Source of the DNA: Sphingobium cyanobacteriorum
GTDB lineage: Bacteria > Pseudomonadota > Alphaproteobacteria > Sphingomonadales > Sphingomonadaceae
Length of the DNA: 64,000 nt
Assembly (NCBI RefSeq): GCF_030580935.1
Contig: NZ_JAUQOM010000002.1
Location: 434,001-498,000 of the forward strand
Direction of reading: 5' to 3'
The translations under genes were made by a program, and so were the position numbers. The notes under the pieces were generated by a model, which worked only from the letters and a program-made list of their open reading frames with translations, was not told where the DNA came from and made no database searches. This document shows, in pieces, positions 1 through 8,665 of the stretch. Every line of letters starts with the position of its first letter. The stretch's first letter is position 1.

Positions 1-314
1 TGCATCCGGTGTTGCATGGCAACGGCGCCTATTCCGCGTCGCGCGCGGGACTGAACCAGTTCACGCGGAACTGCGCGCTCGATTTCGCGAAGGACGGCAT
101 CACCGCCAATGCGATCCTGCCCGGCGCGATCATCACCGAAACCATCTCTTCCGGTTTCAGGCCCACCGGCCCCGGCGCCGATCCCGCCCGGCATCTTGGC
201 GGTTTCGGCCAGGTCGATGACATGACCGGGCTGGCCCTGCTGCTCGCTTCCCCGGCCGGCCGGTTCATCACCGGCCAGTTGATCGCCGTGGACGGCGGTT
301 TCCTTATTTCCTGA
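1..314 (+). CDS. SDR family oxidoreductase, C-terminal part (5' end outside window)
   Basis: C-terminal about 100 residues of a classical short-chain dehydrogenase/reductase; the NAD(P)-binding Rossmann half lies before base 1. The frame is open from base 3. The active-site tyrosine stands in AYSASRAGL, so the usual YxxxK reads YxxxR (Arg codon at 42-44). It is followed by the normal NAILPGAI segment and the C-terminal ITGQLIAVDGGF signature. The next gene begins 22 bases after the stop and is also an SDR, so this is probably one operon for oxidation of an alcohol or keto group. Whether the Lys-to-Arg change leaves activity intact cannot be told from sequence. The substrate is unknown. Family assignment is secure. 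Confidence 0.88.
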   Translation, partial: HPVLHGNGAYSASRAGLNQFTRNCALDFAKDGITANAILPGAIITETISSGFRPTGPGADPARHLGGFGQVDDMTGLALLLASPAGRFITGQLIAVDGGFLIS

Positions 315-336
315 ACTTTTGAAGAGGCCAAAGACA

Positions 337-1146
337 ATGGCAATCGATACCCAAGCTATGAACGACCTGTTCGCCGTCCCCGGAAAAGTCGCGATCGTGA
401 CAGGCGCCGGGTCCGGCATTGGCGAGGCGACCGCCCATCTTTTCAGCAAGGCGGGAGCGAAAGTCGTCATCGCCGACCTGGTTCAAGAGGATGGACAGCG
501 CGTTGCCGATGCGATCGTCGCCGAAGGTGGCGAAGCGATCGCGGTTGCCTGCGACGTGTCGGAAGAACCCCAGGTCAAGGCCATGGTCGCCAAGGCGCGC
601 GAGACGTTCGGTGGCATCGACATCCTGGTCAACAACGCCGCCTATCGTCCGAAAGCCGATTTTTTCGACATGAGCGTGGCGGACTGGGACAAGATGCACG
701 CGGTCAACACGCGCGGCACCTTCCTGTGCATGCGCGAGGTGATCAAGGTCATGCGCGATCAGGGCAAGGAACGCGGCGGTGCGATCGTCAACATCTCCAC
801 TATCGGCACGGCGCTCCCCACGATCGTCAACAATGTCCATTATGACAGTTCGAAGGCTGGGATAAACTCGATCACCAAGAGCACGGCCAGCGAATTTGCC
901 GTCGATGGCATCCGCATCAACGCGGTGATGCCCGGCGGCGTCGATACCGGCGGCTCGCGTAAGATGCAGAACGACCCTTCACGCAATTTCGTGCCGAAGG
1001 GGCCGGTGATGATGCCCGGCCGCCTGCTGCTGGGCATCGCACATCCGATCCAGCTCGCCAGCGCGATCTTGTTCCTTGCCAGTCCGGCGTCCAGCTATAT
1101 GACTGGCCATATCATGGCGGTCGACGGCGGCTATCTGGTCGGTTGA
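337..1146 (+). CDS. SDR family NAD(P)-dependent oxidoreductase
   Basis: A 269-residue classical SDR, complete. The dinucleotide-binding TGAGSGIGEA is near residues 20-29, then LVNNAA, the catalytic serine in NISTIG, and the YDSSK active site with Tyr169 and Lys173. The C-terminal MTGHIMAVDGGY is typical. ATG at 337 is chosen because AAGAGG lies about 9 bases upstream; an in-frame TTG at 319 has no such site. It sits between another SDR fragment and an aldehyde dehydrogenase (12-base gap), so it likely works in the same oxidation pathway, interconverting a hydroxyl and a carbonyl. Substrate unknown. Confidence 0.93.
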   Translation: MAIDTQAMNDLFAVPGKVAIVTGAGSGIGEATAHLFSKAGAKVVIADLVQEDGQRVADAIVAEGGEAIAVACDVSEEPQVKAMVAKARETFGGIDILVNNAAYRPKADFFDMSVADWDKMHAVNTRGTFLCMREVIKVMRDQGKERGGAIVNISTIGTALPTIVNNVHYDSSKAGINSITKSTASEFAVDGIRINAVMPGGVDTGGSRKMQNDPSRNFVPKGPVMMPGRLLLGIAHPIQLASAILFLASPASSYMTGHIMAVDGGYLVG

Positions 1147-1158
1147 GGGAATAGGAAC

Positions 1159-2622
1159 ATGATCGCACATCCCGATCCGGCTTCGCTCCCCCGGCGCGCG
1201 CTCCTCATCGGCGATCAGCGCCTGGACAGCGCGAGCGGCGGCACGCACACGCATGTCTATCCCGCCACCGGCAAGCCGACAGCCGACGTGCCATTGGCGG
1301 GGGTACAGGAAATCGATGCCGCCGTCGCCGCCGCGCGCAGGGCTGCCCCACTCTGGGCCGGAATGCCGCGCGACCAGCGCCGTGACTGCCTGATCCGGCT
1401 GGCCCATCTGCTGCGCGAGAATGCCGACGAACTGATCCGGCTGTCGGTCATCGACAACGGCATTGTCGTCAGCACCCAGCAATATGGGCCGCATGTCGCC
1501 GCGGACCTGTTGCTCTACAATGCGGGGTGGACGGACAAGATTGGCGGTGACGTGATCGCCACCTGGCCGGGCGACGCGCTCGACTATACGCTGGACGAAC
1601 CCTATGGCGTCGTCGCCGTGATCATCCCGTGGAACGGCCCGGTCTATGCGCTGGGCATGGTGCTTGCCCCGGCCCTGGCCGCAGGGAACGCCATCGTGGT
1701 CAAGCCCCCTGAACTGGCGCCCTATGCGGCGTTGCGTTTTGGTGAATTATGCCTGGAGGCGGGGCTGCCCGCCGGAACCGTCAACATCGTGCCCGGCGGT
1801 CCCGAAGCGGGCGCAGCGCTGACCGGACATGCCGGCATCGACAAGATCAGCTTCACCGGCAGCGGCACGACGGCGCGGCATATTCTTGCCTCCGCCCAGA
1901 AGCATCTGACGCCTGTACAGCTTGAACTGGGCGGCAAGTCCGCGTCGATCGTGTTCGACGATGCTGATCTTGATGCCTTTGCCCGGCTTGGCCTCGCGGG
2001 GATCGTGAACAATAGCGGGCAGGGCTGTATCAATCCCACCAGGCTGCTGGTGCAGCGCGGCATTTACGCGCAGGTGCTGGAACGGCTTTCCGCTGCGGTC
2101 GGGGCTTTGTCGGTCGGTGATCCGACCGATCCCGCCACGGTGTTCGGTCCGGTAATCGATGACCGGGCCGTCACGCGCATCATGGGCATGATCGACCGGG
2201 CGAAGGCGGACGGCGCCCGCCTGATCGCGGGCGGCGAACGCCTTGGCGGCGATCTGGCCGACGGGTATTTCATCCAGCCGACGATCTTTGCCGATGTCGC
2301 GCACATGTCGGAACTGTCGCAGTGCGAAGTGTTCGGGCCAGTTCTGGCGGTGTTGCCCTTCGACACCGAAGAAGAAGCGATCGCCATGGCCAATGATACC
2401 GAATTCGGTCTTGCAGGCTATATCTGGACGGAAAATCTGAAGCGCGCCCACCGTTGCGCGCGCGCGCTGGTGGCTGGCAATATCTGGGTCAACGGCTTTA
2501 CCGGCATTCCTGGGGCGGCTCCGTTCGGCGGCGTTGGAGAGAGCGGGGTCGGCCGTCTTGGCGGGCGGCACGGCATCCAGGAATTTCTGCGGCCCAAGAA
2601 TATCTGGATCGCGCTGGACTAG
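1159..2622 (+). CDS. Aldehyde dehydrogenase family protein
   Basis: 487 residues, the normal length for the NAD(P)-dependent aldehyde dehydrogenase superfamily, which oxidises aldehydes to acids. Landmarks seen: PWNGP near residue 160, the general-base glutamate in ELGGKS (Glu256), the catalytic cysteine in GQGCINPTR (Cys290), and the C-terminal APFGGVGESG. It lies 12 bases after an SDR and before a GMC oxidoreductase, which fits an alcohol to aldehyde to acid sequence. Its TAG stop overlaps the start of an extragenic repeat (2621-2720). Physiological substrate not inferable. Confidence 0.93.
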   Translation: MIAHPDPASLPRRALLIGDQRLDSASGGTHTHVYPATGKPTADVPLAGVQEIDAAVAAARRAAPLWAGMPRDQRRDCLIRLAHLLRENADELIRLSVIDNGIVVSTQQYGPHVAADLLLYNAGWTDKIGGDVIATWPGDALDYTLDEPYGVVAVIIPWNGPVYALGMVLAPALAAGNAIVVKPPELAPYAALRFGELCLEAGLPAGTVNIVPGGPEAGAALTGHAGIDKISFTGSGTTARHILASAQKHLTPVQLELGGKSASIVFDDADLDAFARLGLAGIVNNSGQGCINPTRLLVQRGIYAQVLERLSAAVGALSVGDPTDPATVFGPVIDDRAVTRIMGMIDRAKADGARLIAGGERLGGDLADGYFIQPTIFADVAHMSELSQCEVFGPVLAVLPFDTEEEAIAMANDTEFGLAGYIWTENLKRAHRCARALVAGNIWVNGFTGIPGAAPFGGVGESGVGRLGGRHGIQEFLRPKNIWIALD

Positions 2623-2720
2623 AGCATCGTGCGGAAAAGCGGGAACCGGTTTCCCGCCAAAACGATGCGAAAACAAGAAACCGGAGCGCGCTGCGTCCGA
2701 TTGAACGCAGCGCGCTCCGG
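2621..2720. repeat. Dispersed palindromic intergenic repeat, copy 1
   Basis: About 100 bases that recur at 25408-25512. Begins AGAGCATCGTGCGG and contains three nested or successive inverted repeats: GCATCGT pairing with ACGATGC, GCGGGAA pairing with TTCCCGC, and a perfect 14-base stem GGAGCGCGCTGCGT / ACGCAGCGCGCTCC. The first bases complete the TAG stop of the aldehyde dehydrogenase gene. Similar GAGCATCGTGCGG-type repeats are widespread between genes in alphaproteobacteria. It may also act as a terminator or mRNA-stabilising hairpin before the GMC gene. Confidence 0.8.
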
Positions 2721-2761
2721 AATTCTGCATCGGCAGAAGCGGACGTGACGGGAGTGAATGC

Positions 2762-4345
2762 GTGATCGAGCAGGCTGATGTCATCATCATCGGGTCGGGT
2801 AGTGCCGGCGCAGTGCTGGCCGCGCGGCTGAGCCAGGACCCCGATGTGCGCGTTCTGCTGCTGGAAGCCGGCCAGGATCGGTCGAAGGAATTGTTCGTGC
2901 GGATGCCGGCCGGCTCGTTCGCCATGATGCAGCGCGCGCGCTATGACTGGTCCTATCTGACCGAACCCGATCCGACGATCGGGGGCCGCGCCACCGCCTG
3001 GTCCGGCGGCAAAATGCTCGGCGGGTCAAGCGCGATCAACGGCATGGTCTATGTCAGGGGCAACCGGCAGGATTATGACCGCTGGGTGGCGGATGGAGCG
3101 ACCGGATGGGGCTGGGACGCCATGCTGCCCTATTTCCTGCGCTCGGAACAGTTTACTGGTCCTGCAAGCCAGTGGCACGGCCGTCACGGGCCGATGCTGG
3201 TCGGCCCCGCCAATGTGCGCCACCCGATCTGCGACTCGGTGATCGGTGCGTTCGAAGCCTGCGGCGTGCCGCATCTGGACGAATATTGCGCGGGCGATCA
3301 GTTCGGCGTCTATGATATCGTCACGACCGCTGCGAAAGGCGCTCGCCGCAGCACGGCCGAAGCGTTTCTGACGGAGGCGCGCCGTCGGCCCAATCTGACG
3401 ATCCTCACCAACGCGATGGTGGACAAGGTACTGATCGAACAGGGGCGCGCCGTCGGTGTCCGGGCGCTCGTGAACGGCCGGATGCAGCAATTCGGCGCGC
3501 ATGAAGTCATCGTTTCGGCAGGGACACTGCAAAGCCCGGCCGTGCTGATGCGGTCCGGCATCGGCCCTGCGGCGCATTTGCAGGACATGGGCATTCCGGT
3601 TCTGGCAGACCTGCCGGTGGGTCGGAACCTGCACGATCATAGCGGGGTGTCGACCAGCCGCTTCATCGACATGCCGACCTATAACAGCCCCTTTGGTCCC
3701 TGGACGATCGGCAAGAACCTGGTGCGCTGGCTGATCCGCAAGGATGGCCCGATGGCAAGCGCCGCGGTGCATGTCATGGCCGGTCTCAAGTCCGATCCGT
3801 CTCTGGACGAAGCCGATATCTCCGTGAGCATGCTGGCCCTTGCCGTCGATACCAGCAACGGAGCGCCCCGGATGGCCAAGCGGCCCGGCATCACGATCGG
3901 CGGCAGCAACATGCGCCCGCGCAGCCGGGGCGAGATACGTCTGCGCAGCACGGACCCGCGCGACAAGCCGATCATCGACCACCGCCTTCTGTCCGACGAG
4001 AGCGACCTTGAGCGCCTGCTCTTCTTCCTCAAGTTCATCGATACGGTCTGGGCGTCCGATCCTCTTGCCAGCCATGTGACCGGACTCAATTCGCCGGACC
4101 GCGCATTCGGCAACGACGATGAACGGCGCGACTGGATCAGGTCGATGGTCGGGATCGGCTATCACCCGGTCGGCACCTGCCGGATGGGCGGCGCCGACAG
4201 CGTGTGCGACCCGGACCTGCGGGTACGCGGGATAGCCGGGCTGCGCGTCTGCGATGCTTCCGTCATGCCGCAGGTCGTGTCCGGCAACACCAACGCCGCT
4301 ACCATCGCCATAGCCGAACGGGCGGCCGACCTCATGCGTGGCTGA
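2762..4345 (+). CDS. GMC family FAD-dependent oxidoreductase
   Basis: 527 residues, the usual length for choline dehydrogenase-like GMC enzymes, which oxidise primary alcohols with FAD. The N-terminal FAD fold is IIIGSGSAGAVLAARL. GMC signature 1 is around GGKMLGGSSAINGMVYVRG and signature 2 is GTLQSPAVLMRSGIGP. The catalytic His is in GYHPVGTCRMG, and the C-terminal GNTNAATIAIAER closes the FAD site. The start is GTG at 2762 with GGGAG seven bases upstream; no in-frame ATG fits. It follows an aldehyde dehydrogenase and precedes an MFS transporter. The set resembles clusters for aliphatic or polyether alcohol oxidation in sphingomonads, but the substrate is not established. Confidence 0.92.
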   Translation: MIEQADVIIIGSGSAGAVLAARLSQDPDVRVLLLEAGQDRSKELFVRMPAGSFAMMQRARYDWSYLTEPDPTIGGRATAWSGGKMLGGSSAINGMVYVRGNRQDYDRWVADGATGWGWDAMLPYFLRSEQFTGPASQWHGRHGPMLVGPANVRHPICDSVIGAFEACGVPHLDEYCAGDQFGVYDIVTTAAKGARRSTAEAFLTEARRRPNLTILTNAMVDKVLIEQGRAVGVRALVNGRMQQFGAHEVIVSAGTLQSPAVLMRSGIGPAAHLQDMGIPVLADLPVGRNLHDHSGVSTSRFIDMPTYNSPFGPWTIGKNLVRWLIRKDGPMASAAVHVMAGLKSDPSLDEADISVSMLALAVDTSNGAPRMAKRPGITIGGSNMRPRSRGEIRLRSTDPRDKPIIDHRLLSDESDLERLLFFLKFIDTVWASDPLASHVTGLNSPDRAFGNDDERRDWIRSMVGIGYHPVGTCRMGGADSVCDPDLRVRGIAGLRVCDASVMPQVVSGNTNAATIAIAERAADLMRG

Positions 4346-4442
4346 ATGCTGTCGTGCACCACGGCCGGTTCAGCCCTCATGAGGCCGCAGATGCCCTCGA
4401 TCTCCCTCTGCTTCCGTGCTGCCGCACCATGAAAGGATGATG

Positions 4443-5657
4443 ATGGCCTCTGCGGGCAACGAATGGCGGTTGCACTGGCGACCTTTGCTGGCATCGTCGG
4501 TCGGGGTGGCAACCGGCTTTTCGATGCTGCAATTTACCACCAGCCTTTTCATTCAGCCCTGGCAAGCGGAATTCGGATGGTCGCGGGGGCAGATCGCGGC
4601 GGCGCACAATGGCATGATCCTGACCGCCTTGCTGTCGCCCTTTGCCGGCGCGCTGCTCGATCGGGTGGGGGTACGCCGTCCGTTGCTGATCGCAATCTGC
4701 ATAACCGCCGCCGCCTATCTCGCGATGACGGGACTGACTGGTTCCCTCACGCAATTCTATGCCACCTATCTGCTGCTGCAAGTGGCGGGGATTTTCACCA
4801 CCGGCCTTGTATTCACGCGCGTCGTCGCTGCGCGCTTCATTCGATCCCGTGGCCTGGCGCTGGCCTGCACGCGGATCGGCATCTCGCTGCTGGGCATGGT
4901 CCTGCCGGCGCTGTTGCATGGCCTGATCGCGTCGGAAGGCTGGAGGGCGGGCTTTCTGCTGCTCGCGGCCATCATGCTGCTGATCGGCCTGCCCGTCTGC
5001 TTCTTTGGCATAGCCGATACCGCCCCGGCCGTTGAGGAAGAGCATCCCGCACAACGCGCGCCATCCTTCCTGGCGCTGGTAGCCGGCAATCGGCGCGTCG
5101 TCATTCTCTGCCTGGCCGCCGCATGCGCCTATGCCCCGCTTGGAGCCTTGCTCAGCCAGTTCCAGCCGCTGTTGACCGAACGCGGGATCGCGGCGGGGGA
5201 TGCGGCCAGTCTTATCGGCCTGCTTGCCGGGTCTGTGCTGGTCGGCACCCTGTTGTCCGGCGTGCTGGTCGATCGGATCTGGGCGCCGATGATCGCCTGC
5301 CTGTTCAGCATAGGGCCGCTGATCGGGTGTCTCATTCTCATGCAACCCGTGGTCAGCCTGCCGATGGCGGCGACCGCCGCCGTGCTGATCGGCATGGCGC
5401 AGGGCGCGGAAATCGACATTGTGGCCTATCTGTCCGCCCGCTATTTTGGGATGCGCCACTATTCGACCATCTATGGCAGCACCATCATGGCGATGGCGCT
5501 CATGTCGGTCGTGGGGCAGGTCGGGATCGGCTATCTTTATGATCGCACCGGCGGCTACAATGCCGCGCTGTTGCCGATTATGGCGGTGCTGCTTGCATCT
5601 GCGGTCTGCTATCTGTCGCTGGGACGCTACCCAAAGCCTGATCCCGCGCGGCTGTGA
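4443..5657 (+). CDS. MFS transporter
   Basis: About 404 residues with roughly twelve hydrophobic segments, starting at LLASSVGVATGFSMLQF. The loop 2-3 motif is seen as GALLDRVGVRRPLL and a second half-copy as GVLVDRIWAP, as expected of the major facilitator superfamily. The overall look is of the monocarboxylate or oxalate/formate-type subgroup (FxxSLF...W, GMARG-like elements), so an organic acid is a reasonable guess for cargo. Three ATGs in a row (4437, 4440, 4443) follow GAAAGG at 4431-4436; 4443 has the best spacing. Last gene of the plus-strand catabolic run, ending at a shared terminator opposite the TonB receptor. Confidence 0.9.
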   Translation: MASAGNEWRLHWRPLLASSVGVATGFSMLQFTTSLFIQPWQAEFGWSRGQIAAAHNGMILTALLSPFAGALLDRVGVRRPLLIAICITAAAYLAMTGLTGSLTQFYATYLLLQVAGIFTTGLVFTRVVAARFIRSRGLALACTRIGISLLGMVLPALLHGLIASEGWRAGFLLLAAIMLLIGLPVCFFGIADTAPAVEEEHPAQRAPSFLALVAGNRRVVILCLAAACAYAPLGALLSQFQPLLTERGIAAGDAASLIGLLAGSVLVGTLLSGVLVDRIWAPMIACLFSIGPLIGCLILMQPVVSLPMAATAAVLIGMAQGAEIDIVAYLSARYFGMRHYSTIYGSTIMAMALMSVVGQVGIGYLYDRTGGYNAALLPIMAVLLASAVCYLSLGRYPKPDPARL

Positions 5658-5910
5658 CGGTCGGGACGGGTGCCGGGCAATGGCGCGCGCCATCCCGGAT
5701 ATCCCGGTCAGCACGGAAAACAGGCCCCATCCTGCTTGAACGCACGCACCATGATGGTGGCTCCGGTCGCCGCGCGCCTGTCCTCGTTGCTCAAAGGCGG
5801 CATGGACGCCATCTCATCGCATATGGAGCGGGATGACGTCGGATCGACCCACGCCGCCTTCGGCCCGCTGCGCTTGCAAGGACGACCCGAAACTACGTCA
5901 TCGGACTCTG
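5658..5910. other. Intergenic region without a recognised gene
   Basis: Convergent intergenic space after the MFS gene. The short open frames here have no recognisable family, signal peptide or convincing ribosome site, and they are shadows typical of high-GC DNA. I see nothing functional before the terminator that follows. Confidence 0.5.
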
Positions 5911-5975
5911 GAAAGGCAAAGCAGAAGCGGCCGATCCGCCTGTACCGGATCGGCCGCTTCTTCTTTTTGCCTTCC
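5911..5975. terminator. Bidirectional terminator between MFS and TonB receptor genes
   Basis: A perfect 14-base stem AAGCGGCCGATCCG (5925-5938) / CGGATCGGCCGCTT (5946-5959) with a 7-base loop. It is flanked by GGAAAGGCAAA on the left and TTTTTGCCTTCC on the right, which extend the stem and give a T-run on either strand. It lies between two convergent genes, as expected of a shared rho-independent terminator. Confidence 0.88.
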
Positions 5976-6021
5976 GTCGATTGTCGCGTCATCAGATGTG
6001 TCCATCCGATGACGCATCGCT

Positions 6022-8412
6022 TCAGAAGCGCATCGTTGCTTCCAGGCCGTAGGTGCGCGGTGGCGACAGGATGGCCATCGATCCCGGCGCCGTGAACACG
6101 GGATAGGCCGTGTCGAAAATATTCTTCATATAATAGGATATCATGAAGTTGGTCGGCCCCACTTCAATATCCTGAAGCGAAATTCTGGCATTGGCCACGT
6201 TCCGCTTCATCGGGTGCGCATAGCTGTTCTTGGGAACGCGGACTGTCGAGTTGAATGCGTCAGCCCAGCTATAGTCCATGTGGAATGCAAACCGGGCATT
6301 GCCAAGGTCGGGCGAAAGATAGTCGAACGTGACCGTGCCACTGTTGCGGGGAAGGTTGGGAATGAAGAAGTTCGCCGTCGGGTCGATCCCGGCAAGACGA
6401 TCGGCGGGAAGTGTGCCAGTCAGATGCGCGTAGGTTGCACCGAGCGTCAGGCCCCTTGCAGGGCTGATCGTCAATTCCGCCTCCAGCCCCTTCACCGGCG
6501 CAGATCCCGGAACGTTGATGGTGGCAGTCGCGGCCGGATCGGTCGGACTGACCTGTACCGTAAGCTGCCGGCCGCTGATTTCGTTGCGGAACGCGGAAAG
6601 GTTCAGGATCACGCGACGATCCATGAACGATGATTTCAGGCCGAGTTCATAGGCTTTGTTCACTTCGGCGCCGAACGATCCGAATTTCGGATCGCGAATG
6701 CCGGCCCCGCCTGCGCGATAGGCCTGGGCATAGCGGGCATAGGCATTGACTGTCGGCGCTACGTCATAGGCGATGGTCATTGCCGGATCGAACCGCTTCT
6801 CCTCGAACAAGCGGTTGATCGGGCCGACCGGCAATCCGCCGAACAACGTTCTGGCCGCTGTCTTGCGATCATTCGTGTACCGCACGCCGGGCGTGATGTG
6901 CAGGCGGCCATCGGCGAAATCCGGCGTCCAGGTGAACTGCGCGAACGCGGCATAGGACCGTGACCTGGCGCTCTGGTTGCTGGCGCCCTGATTGGGGAAA
7001 GGCAGGCTGAACGGGTTGGTGCCGACGAAATCGGTAAAGGCCCCGTCCTTGCCGCTGTCCAGGAATACGCCATTGAAAAACGTCTGTCGGTTGTCCGTTA
7101 CCCGTTCACGGAAGAAATAACCGCCCACGACCCACTCCAGCGTATCGGTCGAACCGATCAACTGCAATTCCTGGCTGAACTGGTTCTGTCGCAGTTCGGC
7201 ATAGGGCACGACGCCGGTAACAGCGTAGATGGATGCCGTGCTGTCGACGGTGCCCAATGCGCCGAAACGCGGGTCAGGGCGCAGCGCGGCGGCCGGAAGC
7301 GGGCGGTTCAGGCCCGGCGTGAATTCGAACGGAACCAGCGAATAGGCACCGTTCAGCGTCTGCGATCCGCTGCTGCGGACACGGCGCCAGGCGGTGATTG
7401 ATTTGACCGTGATGTCGTCCGAAACCTCATATTGGGCTGTCAGCGTGTGCCCCTGCGTCTTGACGATGAACGGTTCGTTGAACATCGGTGCGTAGCTGGT
7501 ATCCGTACGCTTGCTGATGCTTTCGATGCCGCGCGCCTTGTTGCGGTAAGTGGCCGGCAAGACGAAGCCGGGTGGCACCGGATTGGGGGCGACCAGCACA
7601 TGCCAGTCTCCGACGCTTTCCGTCTTGGCATTGTCATAGGCATAGTCGATCGTCGCGCCATCGACCGGCTTCCAGCGGACCGAAACCCGATAACCCCTGT
7701 TGTCGAGGGCGCCAAAGTCTCTCTGCTGCGCCAGGCCGGCCACGCGGGCGGTGCCATTCTTTGTATAGCCATCAAGATTGGTGTCGAGATAATCGATCTT
7801 GACGGCGAAGCCCGCAATTTCAGGCAGATTGATGTGCGCCTCATATCGCCGCTGGCCGTAATTGCCGATGCCCAGCTTCACCCGGCCGCCAAATTCTCCG
7901 GTAGGTTTGCTGGTTACGATCCGAACGGCACCACCTTCTGCATTGCGACCAAACAGGGTGCCCTGCGGCCCGCGCAGCACTTCGATGCGCTCAGGGTCGG
8001 AAAGCTCGGTGCCAAGGCCCTGAGAGCGGCCGAGATAGACGTCATCCAGATAGATCGCCACGCCCAGTTCGGCGGTGCCCTGCGTCGGATCGGGGTTGGA
8101 TATGCCGCGCATGTCGAAAATCAGGGATTGCGCCGCACCGGCAAATGGCTGGGCCGAAAGGCCCGGCGGCGGCACGCTGACCAGGTCGCTCAGCGTGTTG
8201 ATGCCCTTGGCCTGCAGGGCTTGCGCCGTCAATGCCGTGATGGCGATCGGAACCTTTTGCAGGTTCTGCTCGCGTTTCTGGGCGGTAACGATGATTTCGT
8301 CGATCCCGGCACTTGTAACGGCTGGCGTGGCAGGCGCGGGATTGCTCTGTGCGATGGCGGCGGCCGGCATGGCTGCGCTGCAAAGCAACAGGACTTTTAG
8401 CATGTCTTTCAT
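6022..8412 (-). CDS. TonB-dependent receptor
   Basis: 796 residues. The signal peptide is MKDMLKVLLLCSAAMPAAAIAQ. A TonB box-like segment IDEIIVTAQKREQNLQ is followed by the plug domain (VPIAITALTAQALQ ... LRGPQGTLFGRNAEGGAV), a long beta-barrel and a C-terminal aromatic residue (EATMRF), as in outer membrane receptors. ATG 8412 has GGGGAGGAACC just upstream. It takes up a substrate across the outer membrane with TonB/ExbBD energy. Its position opposite a dehydrogenase cluster suggests it imports that pathway's substrate or a breakdown product, but siderophore transport cannot be excluded from sequence alone. Confidence 0.95.
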   Translation of the reverse strand: MKDMLKVLLLCSAAMPAAAIAQSNPAPATPAVTSAGIDEIIVTAQKREQNLQKVPIAITALTAQALQAKGINTLSDLVSVPPPGLSAQPFAGAAQSLIFDMRGISNPDPTQGTAELGVAIYLDDVYLGRSQGLGTELSDPERIEVLRGPQGTLFGRNAEGGAVRIVTSKPTGEFGGRVKLGIGNYGQRRYEAHINLPEIAGFAVKIDYLDTNLDGYTKNGTARVAGLAQQRDFGALDNRGYRVSVRWKPVDGATIDYAYDNAKTESVGDWHVLVAPNPVPPGFVLPATYRNKARGIESISKRTDTSYAPMFNEPFIVKTQGHTLTAQYEVSDDITVKSITAWRRVRSSGSQTLNGAYSLVPFEFTPGLNRPLPAAALRPDPRFGALGTVDSTASIYAVTGVVPYAELRQNQFSQELQLIGSTDTLEWVVGGYFFRERVTDNRQTFFNGVFLDSGKDGAFTDFVGTNPFSLPFPNQGASNQSARSRSYAAFAQFTWTPDFADGRLHITPGVRYTNDRKTAARTLFGGLPVGPINRLFEEKRFDPAMTIAYDVAPTVNAYARYAQAYRAGGAGIRDPKFGSFGAEVNKAYELGLKSSFMDRRVILNLSAFRNEISGRQLTVQVSPTDPAATATINVPGSAPVKGLEAELTISPARGLTLGATYAHLTGTLPADRLAGIDPTANFFIPNLPRNSGTVTFDYLSPDLGNARFAFHMDYSWADAFNSTVRVPKNSYAHPMKRNVANARISLQDIEVGPTNFMISYYMKNIFDTAYPVFTAPGSMAILSPPRTYGLEATMRF

Positions 8413-8598
8413 GGTTCCTCCCCAAAATTGCCGCTGATACGGCTGGGGGTGAATTTAGCATGTCCATGGAAATAAGAAACCTGACTTAATCCCTGCCATG
8501 GCGATCCGGCGTGCCCAGCGCATATGCGATGTGCCGCGGCGCCTTGGTCCGGGCGGAACAGCAAGCGCACGGCCTGGGGTCGCGCGATGGCGGACCTG

Positions 8599-8634
8599 TT
8601 GACTACAACTGTAATCGGTGCGACTACATCTGTG
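8599..8634 (+). promoter_or_regulatory. Probable promoter with two BlaI/MecI-type operator sites
   Basis: TACAACTGTA (8604-8613) is a TACA-N2-TGTA palindrome, the core of BlaI/MecI operators. A second site, TACATCTGTG (8625-8634), differs at one position. Their starts are 21 bases apart, two helical turns. A -35-like TTGACT lies at 8599-8604. The sites lie directly upstream of the blaI-like gene, so autorepression is likely. The exact -10 element is uncertain. Confidence 0.72.
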
Positions 8635-8665
8635 GTTGTCAAACAGGCGAGTCGGGTTCGGGTCA

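Noticed and set aside
4346..4442. Extra small gene between the GMC and MFS genes
   Set aside because: Only short unsupported frames; the MFS ribosome site and triple ATG account for the end of the gap.
1..8412. Naming the first cluster as polyethylene glycol degradation genes (peg)
   Set aside because: Gene families overlap with peg, but order, the two SDRs and the missing ligase and AraC regulator do not match.
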